Source: a virus. From it: a stretch of DNA of 64,000 nucleotides. The notes under the pieces are model-generated. The model was not told where the DNA came from. It saw only the letters and a list, made by a program, of their open reading frames with translations, and made no database searches. This document shows positions 17,692 through 26,040 of the stretch, piece after piece (positions within the stretch are counted from its first letter, which is position 1; each line of letters begins with the position of its first letter). The position numbers and the translations under genes were made by a program. The DNA lies in the IMG/VR virus record IMGVR_UViG_3300001450_009970, positions 1 to 64,000 of that record; one strand, written 5' to 3'.

Positions 17692-18516
17692 TTATTTATC
17701 TTCATCAGGATCAAAATCTACATCCTGAATATCTGCCTGAATTTGTTGCATCATATTTCTATTGCCACGATTAATATGACCGTCTGTTGATTTTGCCGGA
17801 GCATCACCTGTTTCAATAGCTTCTGATGGCGAATAAATATCTATATCATGTTTAAGCTTTTTAGCACCTTCTTCCATTGCATGTAAATGTAATGTTTGAT
17901 GCTTCATAATATCTAGCATTGTTTTTTGTAATCCTCCCAGAACTTCAAACATTCTTGGATGTAATTCACCACTATCAATAGTTCTTAATAAGGTTGTAAG
18001 TGCATGTTCAGCAGTTTGCATTTGAAACATTAATGATGCTAATGTCATTTCATCGACATGAGCTTTCATTTTAATATATTCGTTAGTTTCTATGACGTCA
18101 GCACTTAAATATAATTTAAGCAATGAGTTCATTAATTTTTTCCCTTTCTTTGCTGAATTAGATTTTACTTCCAGATAATCCATTTGTGGAAGGTCAATTC
18201 TTGCAGGAAGGTCTGAATCATTAGCTGTTTCCACCGGTAATGATGATGCTTCAGCCTGATCCAATAAATCTTTAATTGAATCTCTAGCTTCCTGTTTTGC
18301 CGGATCAACTTTATTTTCTTCTGGATTTTCCATAAGTTTTTGTTTTATATGTATTAATGCTAATTCCTGTGATTTGAATTCTATTGTTTCTAGATATGCA
18401 TTATCAGGCATATCAAATAAATCTACGGCCCAGTCCTTTCCGTCTTTATATGGCTTAGAATATCTTATCATTTTATCTACGACTATTTCTTGATAATCTA
18501 AGAGCTGGTAATGCAT
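17692..18516 (-). CDS. candidate terminase small subunit (gp16-like)
   Basis: A 274-residue protein. The N-terminal part is short and mixed, the middle is a long helical region, and residues about 150-230 (EYIKMKAHVDEMTLASLMFQ, then HPRMFEVLGGLQKTMLDIMK) match the central oligomerisation helices of T4-like small terminases as I know them. The C-terminus is acidic (DVDFDPDEDK). It lies upstream of the large terminase, separated by four tagged genes. The start overlaps the preceding gene by 44 bp. Confidence 0.55.
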   Translation of the reverse strand: MHYQLLDYQEIVVDKMIRYSKPYKDGKDWAVDLFDMPDNAYLETIEFKSQELALIHIKQKLMENPEENKVDPAKQEARDSIKDLLDQAEASSLPVETANDSDLPARIDLPQMDYLEVKSNSAKKGKKLMNSLLKLYLSADVIETNEYIKMKAHVDEMTLASLMFQMQTAEHALTTLLRTIDSGELHPRMFEVLGGLQKTMLDIMKHQTLHLHAMEEGAKKLKHDIDIYSPSEAIETGDAPAKSTDGHINRGNRNMMQQIQADIQDVDFDPDEDK

Positions 18517-20242
18517 TATCTACAAGTGTAGCTTTATGACTATCAACAACAACATATTGATTTAATATGAATGGTTGTTTTTCTTCTTCAATGCTTTCAG
18601 TAAATACTCTTAAATTTGTAAGTGAAATTTCACCACCATGCAATTCATAATATGTATTAGCTGGTTTTTGCGCACCTATTGAAATAGATTTTGTTTCACT
18701 AAATACTAATTTTAAATCTGTTGTTTGTGCTGTAGTTGGATTATTTTCATGTAAAGTCGGATTATATTTCATTTCCCATAAATATACAGATCCTTGAGAA
18801 TATTTATTTGATAGATTTACAACTAACCCATACCACTTATTTGTGCTTAATGCAGTAAACGGGCCGTATGAATATGATGTAGCACCTATTGTTACATTTA
18901 TTCCTGTAGTTCCTGTAGCACCAGCTCCTGTAGTATGTGCAAGATCGATTGAAATTCCTGTAGTACCGTCAGTTCCATTTATTATTTTTGATGATGTTGC
19001 CCCAGTAGCTCCCCATACAGTTTTAGAAATATTGAACCATCCAGTATAAGCTCTATTATCTGTAGCTTTTATGTCTACAGCTTTTTTATATTTTACAGCC
19101 AATGATCCGGTTGTAACAGTATTTAATTGATATCTGTATTTAGCTACAATTGTCCAATAGTTATTGATGTCCTCATTATCAATTTTAAGTAATGTGCTCA
19201 TCTCGGATCTAATAAAATCATATCCGCCTGTGCTAATAACATTATATTGTAACGGCTTTGTAACTTCTAGAAATTCATCATTGCGTTCAACACCTAATAT
19301 TTCTTCAAAGTCATTAGTCAGATCTTCTACTATGGTATCAACGGCATCTGTTCGTTTTACATTTTTTCTATCCTGCCATTTACGTAATGAAACTTTATAA
19401 TAGATTCCTTCCTGCATAAAATCTTTAAAAAGATATGCGGAATTTATTTCATACATTCTATCGGTCAATGGAAAGTATAAATAATCTCTTTCTTGTGGCC
19501 TTGCAACCTGACCGAATACAGTTTCAAATACTTCCTTTACAATATGAATTTCAAAGTCCTGTTCAAAATCCATGTCAAGCGGTCCAAAATTTATTGCATT
19601 TTCTGGAAATTCATTATCGGGTACAACTATTTTTATTTCTTTTACGTCAGTAACATCATATAATGAATATTCTCTAAGAATAACGTCTTTAGATCTTTGT
19701 TGTGGATCTACTTTAAAGTACTTTACACAATGTCCAAATAAATCAGAAATTCCTAATGCTAGCTGTTCCTGAAGACAGGCAGCTTTGGATGCAGTTTCAT
19801 AAGGATTCCATAGATTTTTATCACATTTTATTCGTACTCCAGCACAAAAATTTGGCTGTCCACAAGCTGTACCGACTGGCGGTAATTGAACAGTTTCAGT
19901 ATTATTTAAAGTTATATTTGTTGTAATAGATTCTACTGAAAGATTTCCTATTCCAGTTCCTCCACGAGTATATCGATATTCTACCCAGATATCAGTTCCA
20001 GCAACACCTGGAATTCCATTAAATGAAGTAGCACCAGTACCAACTAATGTACTCCAAGCCGAGAATGAAATTGAATCATCCGACCATCTAAATTCTTTAG
20101 TAAAAAATTTATCTGAAGTTTCACCGACAATAACATCACTATAAGAATCTATAGATAGTACATCTAAATATGCACTATCAAATGATATAATTATTACTTC
20201 GCCTGTGGTTGTGGTATTTGTAGTACCTGAGATTGTAGGCAT
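18473..20242 (-). CDS. neck protein (gp14-like) with extra glycine-rich/lectin-like domain
   Basis: A 589-residue protein. Residues about 150-300 (FEIHIVKEVFETVFG, PQERDYLYFPLTDRMYEINS, QEGIYYKVSLRKWQDR) resemble the T4-like neck protein gp14, which closes the head. The N-terminus is Thr/Ser-rich and beta-like. From about residue 340 there is a LamG/concanavalin-like stretch (YRYQLNTVTTGSLAVKY, WYGLVVNLSNKYSQGSVYLW) interrupted by Gly-Ala-Thr-Gly-rich runs. T4 gp14 has 256 residues, so more than half is additional. A GATATATAAAA late element is upstream. Confidence 0.5.
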   Translation of the reverse strand: MPTISGTTNTTTTGEVIIISFDSAYLDVLSIDSYSDVIVGETSDKFFTKEFRWSDDSISFSAWSTLVGTGATSFNGIPGVAGTDIWVEYRYTRGGTGIGNLSVESITTNITLNNTETVQLPPVGTACGQPNFCAGVRIKCDKNLWNPYETASKAACLQEQLALGISDLFGHCVKYFKVDPQQRSKDVILREYSLYDVTDVKEIKIVVPDNEFPENAINFGPLDMDFEQDFEIHIVKEVFETVFGQVARPQERDYLYFPLTDRMYEINSAYLFKDFMQEGIYYKVSLRKWQDRKNVKRTDAVDTIVEDLTNDFEEILGVERNDEFLEVTKPLQYNVISTGGYDFIRSEMSTLLKIDNEDINNYWTIVAKYRYQLNTVTTGSLAVKYKKAVDIKATDNRAYTGWFNISKTVWGATGATSSKIINGTDGTTGISIDLAHTTGAGATGTTGINVTIGATSYSYGPFTALSTNKWYGLVVNLSNKYSQGSVYLWEMKYNPTLHENNPTTAQTTDLKLVFSETKSISIGAQKPANTYYELHGGEISLTNLRVFTESIEEEKQPFILNQYVVVDSHKATLVDNALPALRLSRNSRR

Positions 20243-20256
20243 AGATATACTTTTAT

Positions 20257-20268
20257 TTTATATATCTA
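20257..20268 (-). promoter_or_regulatory. late promoter element GATATATAAAA
   Basis: About 18 bases before the neck protein ATG on the minus strand. Confidence 0.55.
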
Positions 20269-20283
20269 CGCCTATGAATGATG

Positions 20284-20871
20284 TTATTTTTTTTGAGCTA
20301 AATAACCTTTAATTGCATCTATTGCATTATCATCGCCCATTGTATATCCAAGGCCAACAAATTTTCCAGTATCAACTTTTTTACCGTTTAATGATAATGT
20401 CCACGTTGTGCGTTGACCCATTTCTTTATAGTGGTCACTCCAAGCCTCACCTCCAGATACTTCAGTATACTTCCATTTATCTCTACCCCATTTAGCTTCA
20501 AAATAATAATCAGTATCATCATAATCATCTTTTGTGATTTTGATTTTATCATGCTTAGGTTTTTCTTTATTAATTTTATCGACTTTACCATATTTTTTCT
20601 CTAGGCCTTCAATATATTCAACAAGTTCTTTTTCATATTCTATTGTTAACTGCATATTAGTATCCCAACGGTTTGGCTCGTTATTCAATAAATTAATACT
20701 AAATTCAACACCACGCTGATAATATTTGTAGACTTTAAGAATTTTATTTTTTTCTTTTTTAAAAGTAACATAAAGATCCTCATTGTAATTGGCATCTTTT
20801 AATGCTGCTAAAACTGAATTTATTTTAACAGCTTCATTTAAAAATTCATCGTATGATTGTAGATTCCTCAT
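20284..20871 (-). CDS. CTS-tagged internal protein (195 aa)
   Basis: Tag MRNLQSYDEFLNEA. The body has a helical first half (INSVLAALKDANYNEDLYVT; YEKELVEYIEGLEKKYGKVD), a Lys/Asp-rich linker and a Trp/Tyr-rich beta-like end (FEAKWGRDKWKYTEV; LGYTMGDDNAIDAIKGYL). No family recognised. It is the last of four adjacent tagged genes (20284-22486) with spacings of 2-9 bases, so one transcript is likely. Confidence 0.72.
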   Translation of the reverse strand: MRNLQSYDEFLNEAVKINSVLAALKDANYNEDLYVTFKKEKNKILKVYKYYQRGVEFSINLLNNEPNRWDTNMQLTIEYEKELVEYIEGLEKKYGKVDKINKEKPKHDKIKITKDDYDDTDYYFEAKWGRDKWKYTEVSGGEAWSDHYKEMGQRTTWTLSLNGKKVDTGKFVGLGYTMGDDNAIDAIKGYLAQKK

Positions 20872-20873
20872 AA

Positions 20874-21572
20874 TTATTTTGTTACTTTTCCTACGACTTT
20901 ATAGATATATCCTTTATGACCATCTCTCATTCGGGCTTCTCCTTCGTTTTTTCTTTCTGTTATTTTGAATTTTGCACTACCAAAAATATTTTTGAAATAT
21001 TCCATAGCAAGCTTTACTACATGGAATCCTTCTAATTCAGTTTCTATTTCTTTTTCGTTTTTCTTGATTTCTGAACTGGATTGTGTATCACCATGTCCTT
21101 TTTCGTAATGTATCCAGGTCAAGACAAAATCACTAATATTAAATATATATTCTTCCTTCTTTTCATCATATTTAAACATGACGTCATTACTATTGCCATA
21201 TTGATATTCCTTGTTTTTGATGCCTTCTATCATTTCAGCAATCTTTCTATCTAGGTCGATTGATTTGCCTTCTTTACCATCAGGTGACATGAAAAAAACT
21301 TTTCTTCCTTTCTTTGCTGCTATTAGCTCACCATGTTCAACCAATGAATCCACCCATTCATATCCATATTGAGTACCTCGATTAACCTTGAAATGATTTC
21401 TAGGAAGTTCTTTTACTTTACCTGAAAGAATATCTTTTACCGATTGAATCCAGCCTTCTAAATAAGTTGATCTTTTATGATTGCTTCTTAATGCATTATA
21501 ATAGTCATCCATACTGGATCTTTTATAATAGCTCTCGTTTAAAAATTCGTCGTACGATTTAAAATTTTTCAT
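20874..21572 (-). CDS. CTS-tagged internal protein (232 aa)
   Basis: Tag MKNFKSYDEFLNES. The body is charged with alternating helices and short strands (YLEGWIQSVKDILSG; YEWVDSLVEHGELIAAKKG; KIAEMIEGIKNKEYQYG), ending in a basic strand GHKGYIYKVVGKVTK. No motif recognised. Gene spacing of 2 bases on both sides places it in the tagged operon. Confidence 0.72.
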   Translation of the reverse strand: MKNFKSYDEFLNESYYKRSSMDDYYNALRSNHKRSTYLEGWIQSVKDILSGKVKELPRNHFKVNRGTQYGYEWVDSLVEHGELIAAKKGRKVFFMSPDGKEGKSIDLDRKIAEMIEGIKNKEYQYGNSNDVMFKYDEKKEEYIFNISDFVLTWIHYEKGHGDTQSSSEIKKNEKEIETELEGFHVVKLAMEYFKNIFGSAKFKITERKNEGEARMRDGHKGYIYKVVGKVTK

Positions 21573-21574
21573 TT

Positions 21575-22009
21575 TTATCTATGTATTTTATTTTCTTCAC
21601 CTTGAATTAATTTACCTTTTGATGTAAACACCATAGGTCCGTAAATATCATAAGATTTGCTTGAATTAAAAACAATCTTCATGTTAGCTACTACTTTACG
21701 CATAGCTGATAATGATTCCATGAAAAGAAAGTATTTACCATTTTCTCTTCTATCATCTAACAAATTAATGTGTCCAAATCGATTTAAATCCATCCCAGCT
21801 GTTATTTCTTCTATCATGTTAGATAATTCAAACCCTTTAGGTTTTTTTACTTTATCATCTTCACTTTGACCAAAATCTTCGCGATCAATAAACACACCAT
21901 AATAATCAGTAGCATTATTAACATTAAATCCTTCTAACCATGGTGAATAAATAGATTTAGGTTTTCTTGCTTCGTTTAGAAATTCATCGTATGATTGTAA
22001 ATTTTTCAT
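21575..22009 (-). CDS. CTS-tagged internal protein (144 aa)
   Basis: Tag MKNLQSYDEFLNEA followed by a basic RKPKS and then SPWLEGFNVNNATDYYGVFI. The rest is alpha/beta (ELSNMIEEITAGMDLNRFGH; FLFMESLSAMRKVVANMKIV) and ends with a basic EENKIHR. No family recognised. The processed product would be about 131 residues. Confidence 0.72.
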   Translation of the reverse strand: MKNLQSYDEFLNEARKPKSIYSPWLEGFNVNNATDYYGVFIDREDFGQSEDDKVKKPKGFELSNMIEEITAGMDLNRFGHINLLDDRRENGKYFLFMESLSAMRKVVANMKIVFNSSKSYDIYGPMVFTSKGKLIQGEENKIHR

Positions 22010-22018
22010 ATTATATTT

Positions 22019-22486
22019 TTATTTACGCCAGTCCCAAACACTGTCTTTGTTTTTAATTCTAGAAGAACTACCATAGTCAATTGATGTTCCTCGATTTATA
22101 AAAAGTACTTTATTATATAGCAAGGCATCACCAAAGTTAGTTCCAAAAAAATCAGACACTTGTCCATATTCTTTAGCACCTTTTTCTTTAAGAAACTTAA
22201 AAAATTTAGAAATCATTTCTAATTTTATGTTTTTATTAGGTTCAAGATTTCCTTTACGCGTTGGTTTAGGAACTATTGAATCCATTTCTTTGCTTTTTTT
22301 ACCATCACCCCTTTTATACCATTGATGTTTTACTTTTTGTTCAGGAACAATAACGAATCCACTTTCTATATATGAATCATCGCTTTCATCATTAAATTCC
22401 ATAGAAATAGTATAAGCTACTTTCATTAGTCTTTCTTCGACTTTACTTTCATTCAAGAATTCATTATATGAATGTATATTTTTCAT
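22019..22486 (-). CDS. CTS-tagged internal protein (155 aa)
   Basis: Tag MKNIHSYNEFLNES, then VEERLMKVAYTISMEF, a basic middle (YKRGDGKKSKEMDS; KPTRKGNLEPNKNIKLEM) and a C-terminal part with FKFLKEKGAKEYGQVSDFFG. No motif recognised. It is first in the four-gene tagged block, so a promoter for the block may lie in the A/T-rich 22487-22697 region, which also holds a 55-residue ORF. Confidence 0.72.
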   Translation of the reverse strand: MKNIHSYNEFLNESKVEERLMKVAYTISMEFNDESDDSYIESGFVIVPEQKVKHQWYKRGDGKKSKEMDSIVPKPTRKGNLEPNKNIKLEMISKFFKFLKEKGAKEYGQVSDFFGTNFGDALLYNKVLFINRGTSIDYGSSSRIKNKDSVWDWRK

Positions 22487-22491
22487 GAATA

Positions 22492-22659
22492 TTATTCGAT
22501 TTTTGTATTGGATTTTTTATTTTTTTTATCATCCAAAAGGCAGGTCGTCTTATTAAAAATGAAATTTTCGTTATCTCTATAATTTGGATTTCCTCCCATT
22601 ATAATATACATGTCTTGAAATTTAGGAGGTATTTTTGCTTTGTTTTTTCTTTTACTCAT
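22492..22659 (-). CDS. small hypothetical protein (55 aa)
   Basis: A short minus-strand ORF from the ATG at 22659: MSKRKNKAKIPPKFQDMYII, then MGGNPNYRDNENFIL and TTCLLDDKKNKK. The basic N-terminus and ordered composition look like a genuine small phage protein and it fills the gap between the tagged block and the membrane protein gene. The frame is open upstream without another ATG. No function assigned. Confidence 0.5.
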   Translation of the reverse strand: MSKRKNKAKIPPKFQDMYIIMGGNPNYRDNENFIFNKTTCLLDDKKNKKSNTKIE

Positions 22660-22697
22660 TGCTAAATCATCTCTTTTCCAGTATGTAACGGATGTAA

Positions 22698-22997
22698 TTA
22701 CGAATTTAATATTTCTTCTGGCGGTTTATTATCTTTAGGTTTTTTTATTTTTTTATATGCATCAATAAATTTTCCACCGAATACATAACCACCAAATAAG
22801 GTCATTGCATATTCCAATGCATTTATTATAATTTTAAATTTGTCGACCTGGACTTCAGACTTAAATATTCCTGCATAAAGTAATATTCCTAACGTTAAAT
22901 AATATGCAGCAACAGACCACAGCAAATATACCCTACCTTGAGAGTATTTATTATTTTCTGTTAGCATGTCCTTGAAAATATTCAAAACCTTGTTCAT
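22698..22997 (-). CDS. two-membrane-segment protein, candidate holin
   Basis: A 99-residue protein with two hydrophobic segments, about residues 22-44 (VYLLWSVAAYYLTLGILLYA) and about 58-78 (IINALEYAMTLFGGYVFGG), a short soluble N-terminus and a Lys/Pro-rich cytoplasmic-type tail (KKIKKPKDNKPPEEILNS). Size and topology fit class II holins, but no endolysin gene is next to it, so a virion or other membrane role is equally possible. A GATATATAATC late-like element precedes it. Confidence 0.5.
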   Translation of the reverse strand: MNKVLNIFKDMLTENNKYSQGRVYLLWSVAAYYLTLGILLYAGIFKSEVQVDKFKIIINALEYAMTLFGGYVFGGKFIDAYKKIKKPKDNKPPEEILNS

Positions 22998-23018
22998 TCT
23001 TTTTGCTTTAAAGTATAG

Positions 23019-23029
23019 ATTATATATCT
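23019..23029 (-). promoter_or_regulatory. late-like promoter element GATATATAATC
   Basis: About 20 bases before the start of the two-membrane-segment protein, overlapping the stop of the preceding gene. Confidence 0.45.
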
Positions 23030-23681
23030 ATTCTTCTAGCATCAAAAGTATCTTAGTATTGTCTCTTTCTAGTTTTTCATCAATAACTTCCAGAATTGGA
23101 ATCATTGTTTCATCGAAGTTTTCTTCAAACATACCTATTTGATCGTTATCACCAAAAATTGAAAATAATTGATCGACACTTAAGGTAACATAAGGAGTCT
23201 TGAAGATTTTAGATTTAGGAATAAAGTTTGATTTTCTTAATAGATTTTTAATTATCTCTAGATATTCTGTATCAACGGCTTCAACAAGATTTAATTTTGC
23301 ATAGCCAACAGTATATTCAAAGTTTATATTCTTTTTATTCTCGTCCAATCGCGTATAATTTCTTGTATTTGAAATTTTAACCTTGAAATACCGCAATTTA
23401 GAAAAATGAGATATCATTTGATTGATATGATAAATTGAACTGGAATTATCAAATAATTCATTTTGCGACATGGAATTTAATTCAGCTAATTGAGTGCTAA
23501 ATTTTGAATCTATTACGTTTGCCATGTCTCGCATAGAAAGATAATAAACTGAAGGCGCGCCAGGCAAATTAAACATTGCTGATGAATTTTTAAGAGCCGC
23601 TATAAGTTTATTATCACGCCAGTTATGACGATACAAAATTATTTCTATGACTATTGGATGTACGTGATTAATTTTTATCAT
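23028..23681 (-). CDS. hypothetical protein (217 aa)
   Basis: Not recognised. Alpha/beta, with VHPIVIEIILYRHNWRDNK at the start, an Asn/Ser-rich middle and an acidic helical end (MIPILEVIDEKLERDNTKIL). It overlaps the candidate clamp-loader small subunit gene by 14 bp, so it is probably part of the replication transcript. The position recalls T4 regA next to gene 62, but length and sequence do not match RegA. Confidence 0.6.
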   Translation of the reverse strand: MIKINHVHPIVIEIILYRHNWRDNKLIAALKNSSAMFNLPGAPSVYYLSMRDMANVIDSKFSTQLAELNSMSQNELFDNSSSIYHINQMISHFSKLRYFKVKISNTRNYTRLDENKKNINFEYTVGYAKLNLVEAVDTEYLEIIKNLLRKSNFIPKSKIFKTPYVTLSVDQLFSIFGDNDQIGMFEENFDETMIPILEVIDEKLERDNTKILLMLEE

Positions 23682-24105
23682 AAACCGCTAATTGTTGATC
23701 GATCATTTTAAGGTAATTATTTATCTCTACAGGAAATAATCTATTAGCTTCAAGAAATTGATCTTTGGAAATTTGATTTTTTTCAATATAGAATTCTATT
23801 GCTGCATCAGTAGGTTTGTATTTTAATTTCTTAACTGTTATTTTATCAGCCTTATTCATTTTTGTATACAACCAACCTGGTGAACGTTTTAATTGTTTTG
23901 CTATAGTTCGCCAGGTTTCAATAGTGGAAAGTGGATTCATGCCATTGACATTCATATATTGAGCCTGAATAGGAAATTGAATAGCCATCATACGATTTAA
24001 CATAAATGCATGTTTTGACTTATCATGATTTTTATGTGATCGCCATTGAATATCCGAGTCAGTAAAAATCTTAGTCATTATGCCATTCTTTCCAAATAAA
24101 TCCAT
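23668..24105 (-). CDS. candidate clamp-loader small subunit (gp62-like)
   Basis: A 145-residue protein. The pattern HAFMLNRMMAIQFPIQAQYMN, then SPGWLYTKMNKAD and KYKPTDAAIEFYIEKNQISK parallels small clamp-loader subunits of marine T4-like phages (FIINKxLS...A..MN; a W-x-x-K element; a C-terminal helical pair). It would partner the gp44-like ATPase encoded about 2 kb upstream. The ATG at 24105 is only 6 bases past a promoter -10, so an internal start at MTKIF (24078) should also be considered. Confidence 0.5.
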   Translation of the reverse strand: MDLFGKNGIMTKIFTDSDIQWRSHKNHDKSKHAFMLNRMMAIQFPIQAQYMNVNGMNPLSTIETWRTIAKQLKRSPGWLYTKMNKADKITVKKLKYKPTDAAIEFYIEKNQISKDQFLEANRLFPVEINNYLKMIDQQLAVYDKN

Positions 24106-24106
24106 A

Positions 24107-24140
24107 GTTATTTTATTATTGTAATTCTAATTTGTTTCAC
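24107..24140 (-). promoter_or_regulatory. middle-class promoter (TGAAACA-N17-TAAAAT)
   Basis: GTGAAACA and TAAAAT with exactly 17 bases between GAAACA and -10 on the minus strand, lying over the stop codon of the preceding gene. Confidence 0.5.
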
Positions 24141-24571
24141 ACATATATGTAATGTCTATCATTATATTGTGAAGGTATAGCATTTCTTTCCATATACTCT
24201 TTTGTTTTAGTATATAGATATTTGTATCCATCTGATGTTTCTTGCATTATAGCATATTCATCAGCATTTAAATAATTCATATTGATTGTAACAGTTTTAG
24301 CATCCACACCAATAGTTTTTACATCAATTTTAGTTCCTTCAACAGTTACAAAATCCCATCCGGGATCTGCATTTTTTGATATAGTTAAATCCGGCTCATT
24401 TTCTAGAAATCCTTCATGTAATCTATGGAATGCTACTTCACCGCATTTTCCTTGAACAATATTAGATTTTATTTTATCTAGTGTTCTTCCGTTTCGTTGA
24501 TGATATTTTGCAGTATTTTTTGCAAATTCACAACATTCGTTAATTTCCGCTTTCGTTAATCTTATTTTCAT
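24137..24571 (-). CDS. PD-(D/E)XK nuclease-like protein
   Basis: About 144 residues. The frame opens with a TTG at 24598, but the ATG at 24571 (MKIRLTKAEINECCEFAKNT) is preferred. The core is NIVQGKCGEVAFHRLHEG (helix with Glu), DPGWDFVTVEGTKIDVKTIG (Asp, then D-V-K), the restriction-endonuclease-like metal site. Many T4-like phages carry similar small nuclease-fold proteins of unknown target. It overlaps the upstream 61-residue gene by 32 bp. Confidence 0.6.
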   Translation of the reverse strand: MKIRLTKAEINECCEFAKNTAKYHQRNGRTLDKIKSNIVQGKCGEVAFHRLHEGFLENEPDLTISKNADPGWDFVTVEGTKIDVKTIGVDAKTVTINMNYLNADEYAIMQETSDGYKYLYTKTKEYMERNAIPSQYNDRHYIYV

Positions 24572-24725
24572 TTCTTTGTTTTTTAGCTTCAAGGACAATT
24601 TTTTTCTCCTCGATTTTAGTATAATTTTCTAATGCTTTGGCTAATCGATTGTTAGATTCGATTAACGCGGGTATGTCCTTTTGATAGTACTTTCTACCCA
24701 TTAATGATTTTTCAAAATCTGCCAT
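24540..24725 (-). CDS. small coiled-coil protein (61 aa)
   Basis: MADFEKSLMGRKYYQKDIPA, followed by a Glu/Lys/Asn-rich helical stretch (NNRLAKALENYTKIEEKKIV). No family recognised. The overlap with the nuclease-like gene and the 27-base gap after RNase H argue for a real gene in the same operon. Confidence 0.55.
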   Translation of the reverse strand: MADFEKSLMGRKYYQKDIPALIESNNRLAKALENYTKIEEKKIVLEAKKQRNENKINESGN

Positions 24726-24752
24726 AGTTTATGTTTATGTTTAGTTTAATTT

Positions 24753-25970
24753 TTAGTCAAGATTGAATGAATTAAAGAATCCACCTGAACTTTGTTTTTT
24801 CTTTTCTTTTTCTTCGTAGCTTGTTTCGTCTAGTATATTTTTGAAATCTTTAAGTGCATTTAATTCTGATTTATTTATTTCAAGATTTGAAAATACCGCA
24901 ATATTATTAGTCATTGATTCCATGATAGGAGTTGGTATAGCCTTTTCATGTAGAATCATAAGATTCCTATTATCTGCATAATTTTTTTCCAGTTGTTTCA
25001 TTGAAACATCATTATATTTGCAGGTCATTTTAACTAATCCACAGATTTCACTTATGATATCTTTATTCCAGAACATTACAGGATTTATAGTATCATATCT
25101 TTCATTGAATGTTTTCAATACTTCATTGATTTGTTTATCGCTTGGAGTTGAAAAATATTCTTGACCCTTTTTCTTACCTGATTTATATACTTTAGGTTGA
25201 GCATAAATCGGTGCAACATTATCACCTGAATCTCCTTTGATTATTTTTTTGAATTGAAATTCCGCTGTATTTACATCCGTAGAATCTAGAGATTTAACAA
25301 TAGATTTTAATCCGTCTTTAGAATTGTCTGTAATATCTATAGGTTGATTGAATATATCTATTGCCTGTATTTTAGTTTTAGAGACCCAATCAGTGAATCC
25401 TGGGGCTACATATAGGGTCTTTGCAAATTTATTATAGTATATAGTATTGGCATTATTAGTATCATCATGATTAACTAATTGGGTTAAATCGCCATCACCT
25501 GATATAACTAAAGCGTTACGACCTTTAGCATTTAAAACCGATGAATATGCAAATATTAAATCATCGGCTTCACATCCATCTAAACGAACAGTTTTAATTC
25601 CTAGCTTTTCAATACCTTTAGCAAATTCCTGATGAGTTTCATAGATTAATCCCCAGTCTATATCATTTGATTGTACGCGATTTGCTTTATATTTTATGTT
25701 TTCGCCTTGTTCAATATCCGCTTTAGGAAAGTAATGCTTTCGCCATGATGAGCCATCAATACAATAAATTACGTTTTCTATTATTGCATCAAACCTTTTT
25801 AATTCTGATGCAAAATCCATAGATAGTTTCCATAGCAATAAATTTTTATCCGCAGCCGGATCTTTAATAAAATCGAATTTTCCGTTTGAAATATGCTTAG
25901 CTACATGATAAGTTTTATGTAACAGAAAGTTTCCGTCTATTAAAATTGTGTACTTGTCGTTTTTAGTCAT
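24753..25970 (-). CDS. rnh: 5'-3' exonuclease / RNase H (T4 Rnh-like flap nuclease)
   Basis: A 405-residue protein of the FEN-1/T4 RNase H family. The metal-binding acidic clusters are visible: YTILIDGNFLLH at the N-terminus, VIYCIDGSS, RLDGCEADDLIFAYS, LVISGDGDLTQLV and KGDSGDNVAP (helix-hairpin-helix entry). T4 Rnh is 305 residues; the additional length is mainly a 60-residue insertion and a longer C-terminus. The end KKKQSSGGFFNSFNLD may bind gp32 or the clamp. It removes RNA primers from lagging-strand fragments. Confidence 0.85.
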   Translation of the reverse strand: MTKNDKYTILIDGNFLLHKTYHVAKHISNGKFDFIKDPAADKNLLLWKLSMDFASELKRFDAIIENVIYCIDGSSWRKHYFPKADIEQGENIKYKANRVQSNDIDWGLIYETHQEFAKGIEKLGIKTVRLDGCEADDLIFAYSSVLNAKGRNALVISGDGDLTQLVNHDDTNNANTIYYNKFAKTLYVAPGFTDWVSKTKIQAIDIFNQPIDITDNSKDGLKSIVKSLDSTDVNTAEFQFKKIIKGDSGDNVAPIYAQPKVYKSGKKKGQEYFSTPSDKQINEVLKTFNERYDTINPVMFWNKDIISEICGLVKMTCKYNDVSMKQLEKNYADNRNLMILHEKAIPTPIMESMTNNIAVFSNLEINKSELNALKDFKNILDETSYEEKEKKKQSSGGFFNSFNLD

Positions 25971-25981
25971 TTGTCTTTATT

Positions 25982-26016
25982 TTAATTATAGTTAAATATA
26001 ACAATAATAGTTGAAA
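25982..26016 (-). promoter_or_regulatory. early-class-like promoter
   Basis: TTGTTATATTTAACTATAATT on the minus strand matches the -10 half of the early elements at 28481 and 28901; the upstream half is less similar. It precedes the RNase H gene. Confidence 0.45.
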
Positions 26017-26040
26017 TAAAAAAATATTTTAACACTTATT

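Larger units (their letters stand above)
13922..22486 (-). repeat. dispersed 39-bp repeat encoding the MKNLQSYDEFLNE tag
   Basis: Eight copies sit at the first 39 bases of genes starting at 13960, 16053, 16652, 17025, 20871, 21572, 22009 and 22486; a more diverged copy starts at 17687 and related ones at 31116 and 31543. Copies differ mainly at third codon positions (for example alternative Leu, Asn and Tyr codons), so the peptide rather than the DNA appears to be under selection. Confidence 0.8.

Noticed and set aside
13922-22486. CRISPR array or mobile element from the dispersed 39-bp repeat
   Set aside because: Copies are at the starts of genes, unevenly spaced, in frame and vary at third positions; they encode a peptide tag.
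23028-23681. RegA translational repressor
   Set aside because: Position next to a gp62-like gene is suggestive, but length (217 against 122) and sequence do not match.
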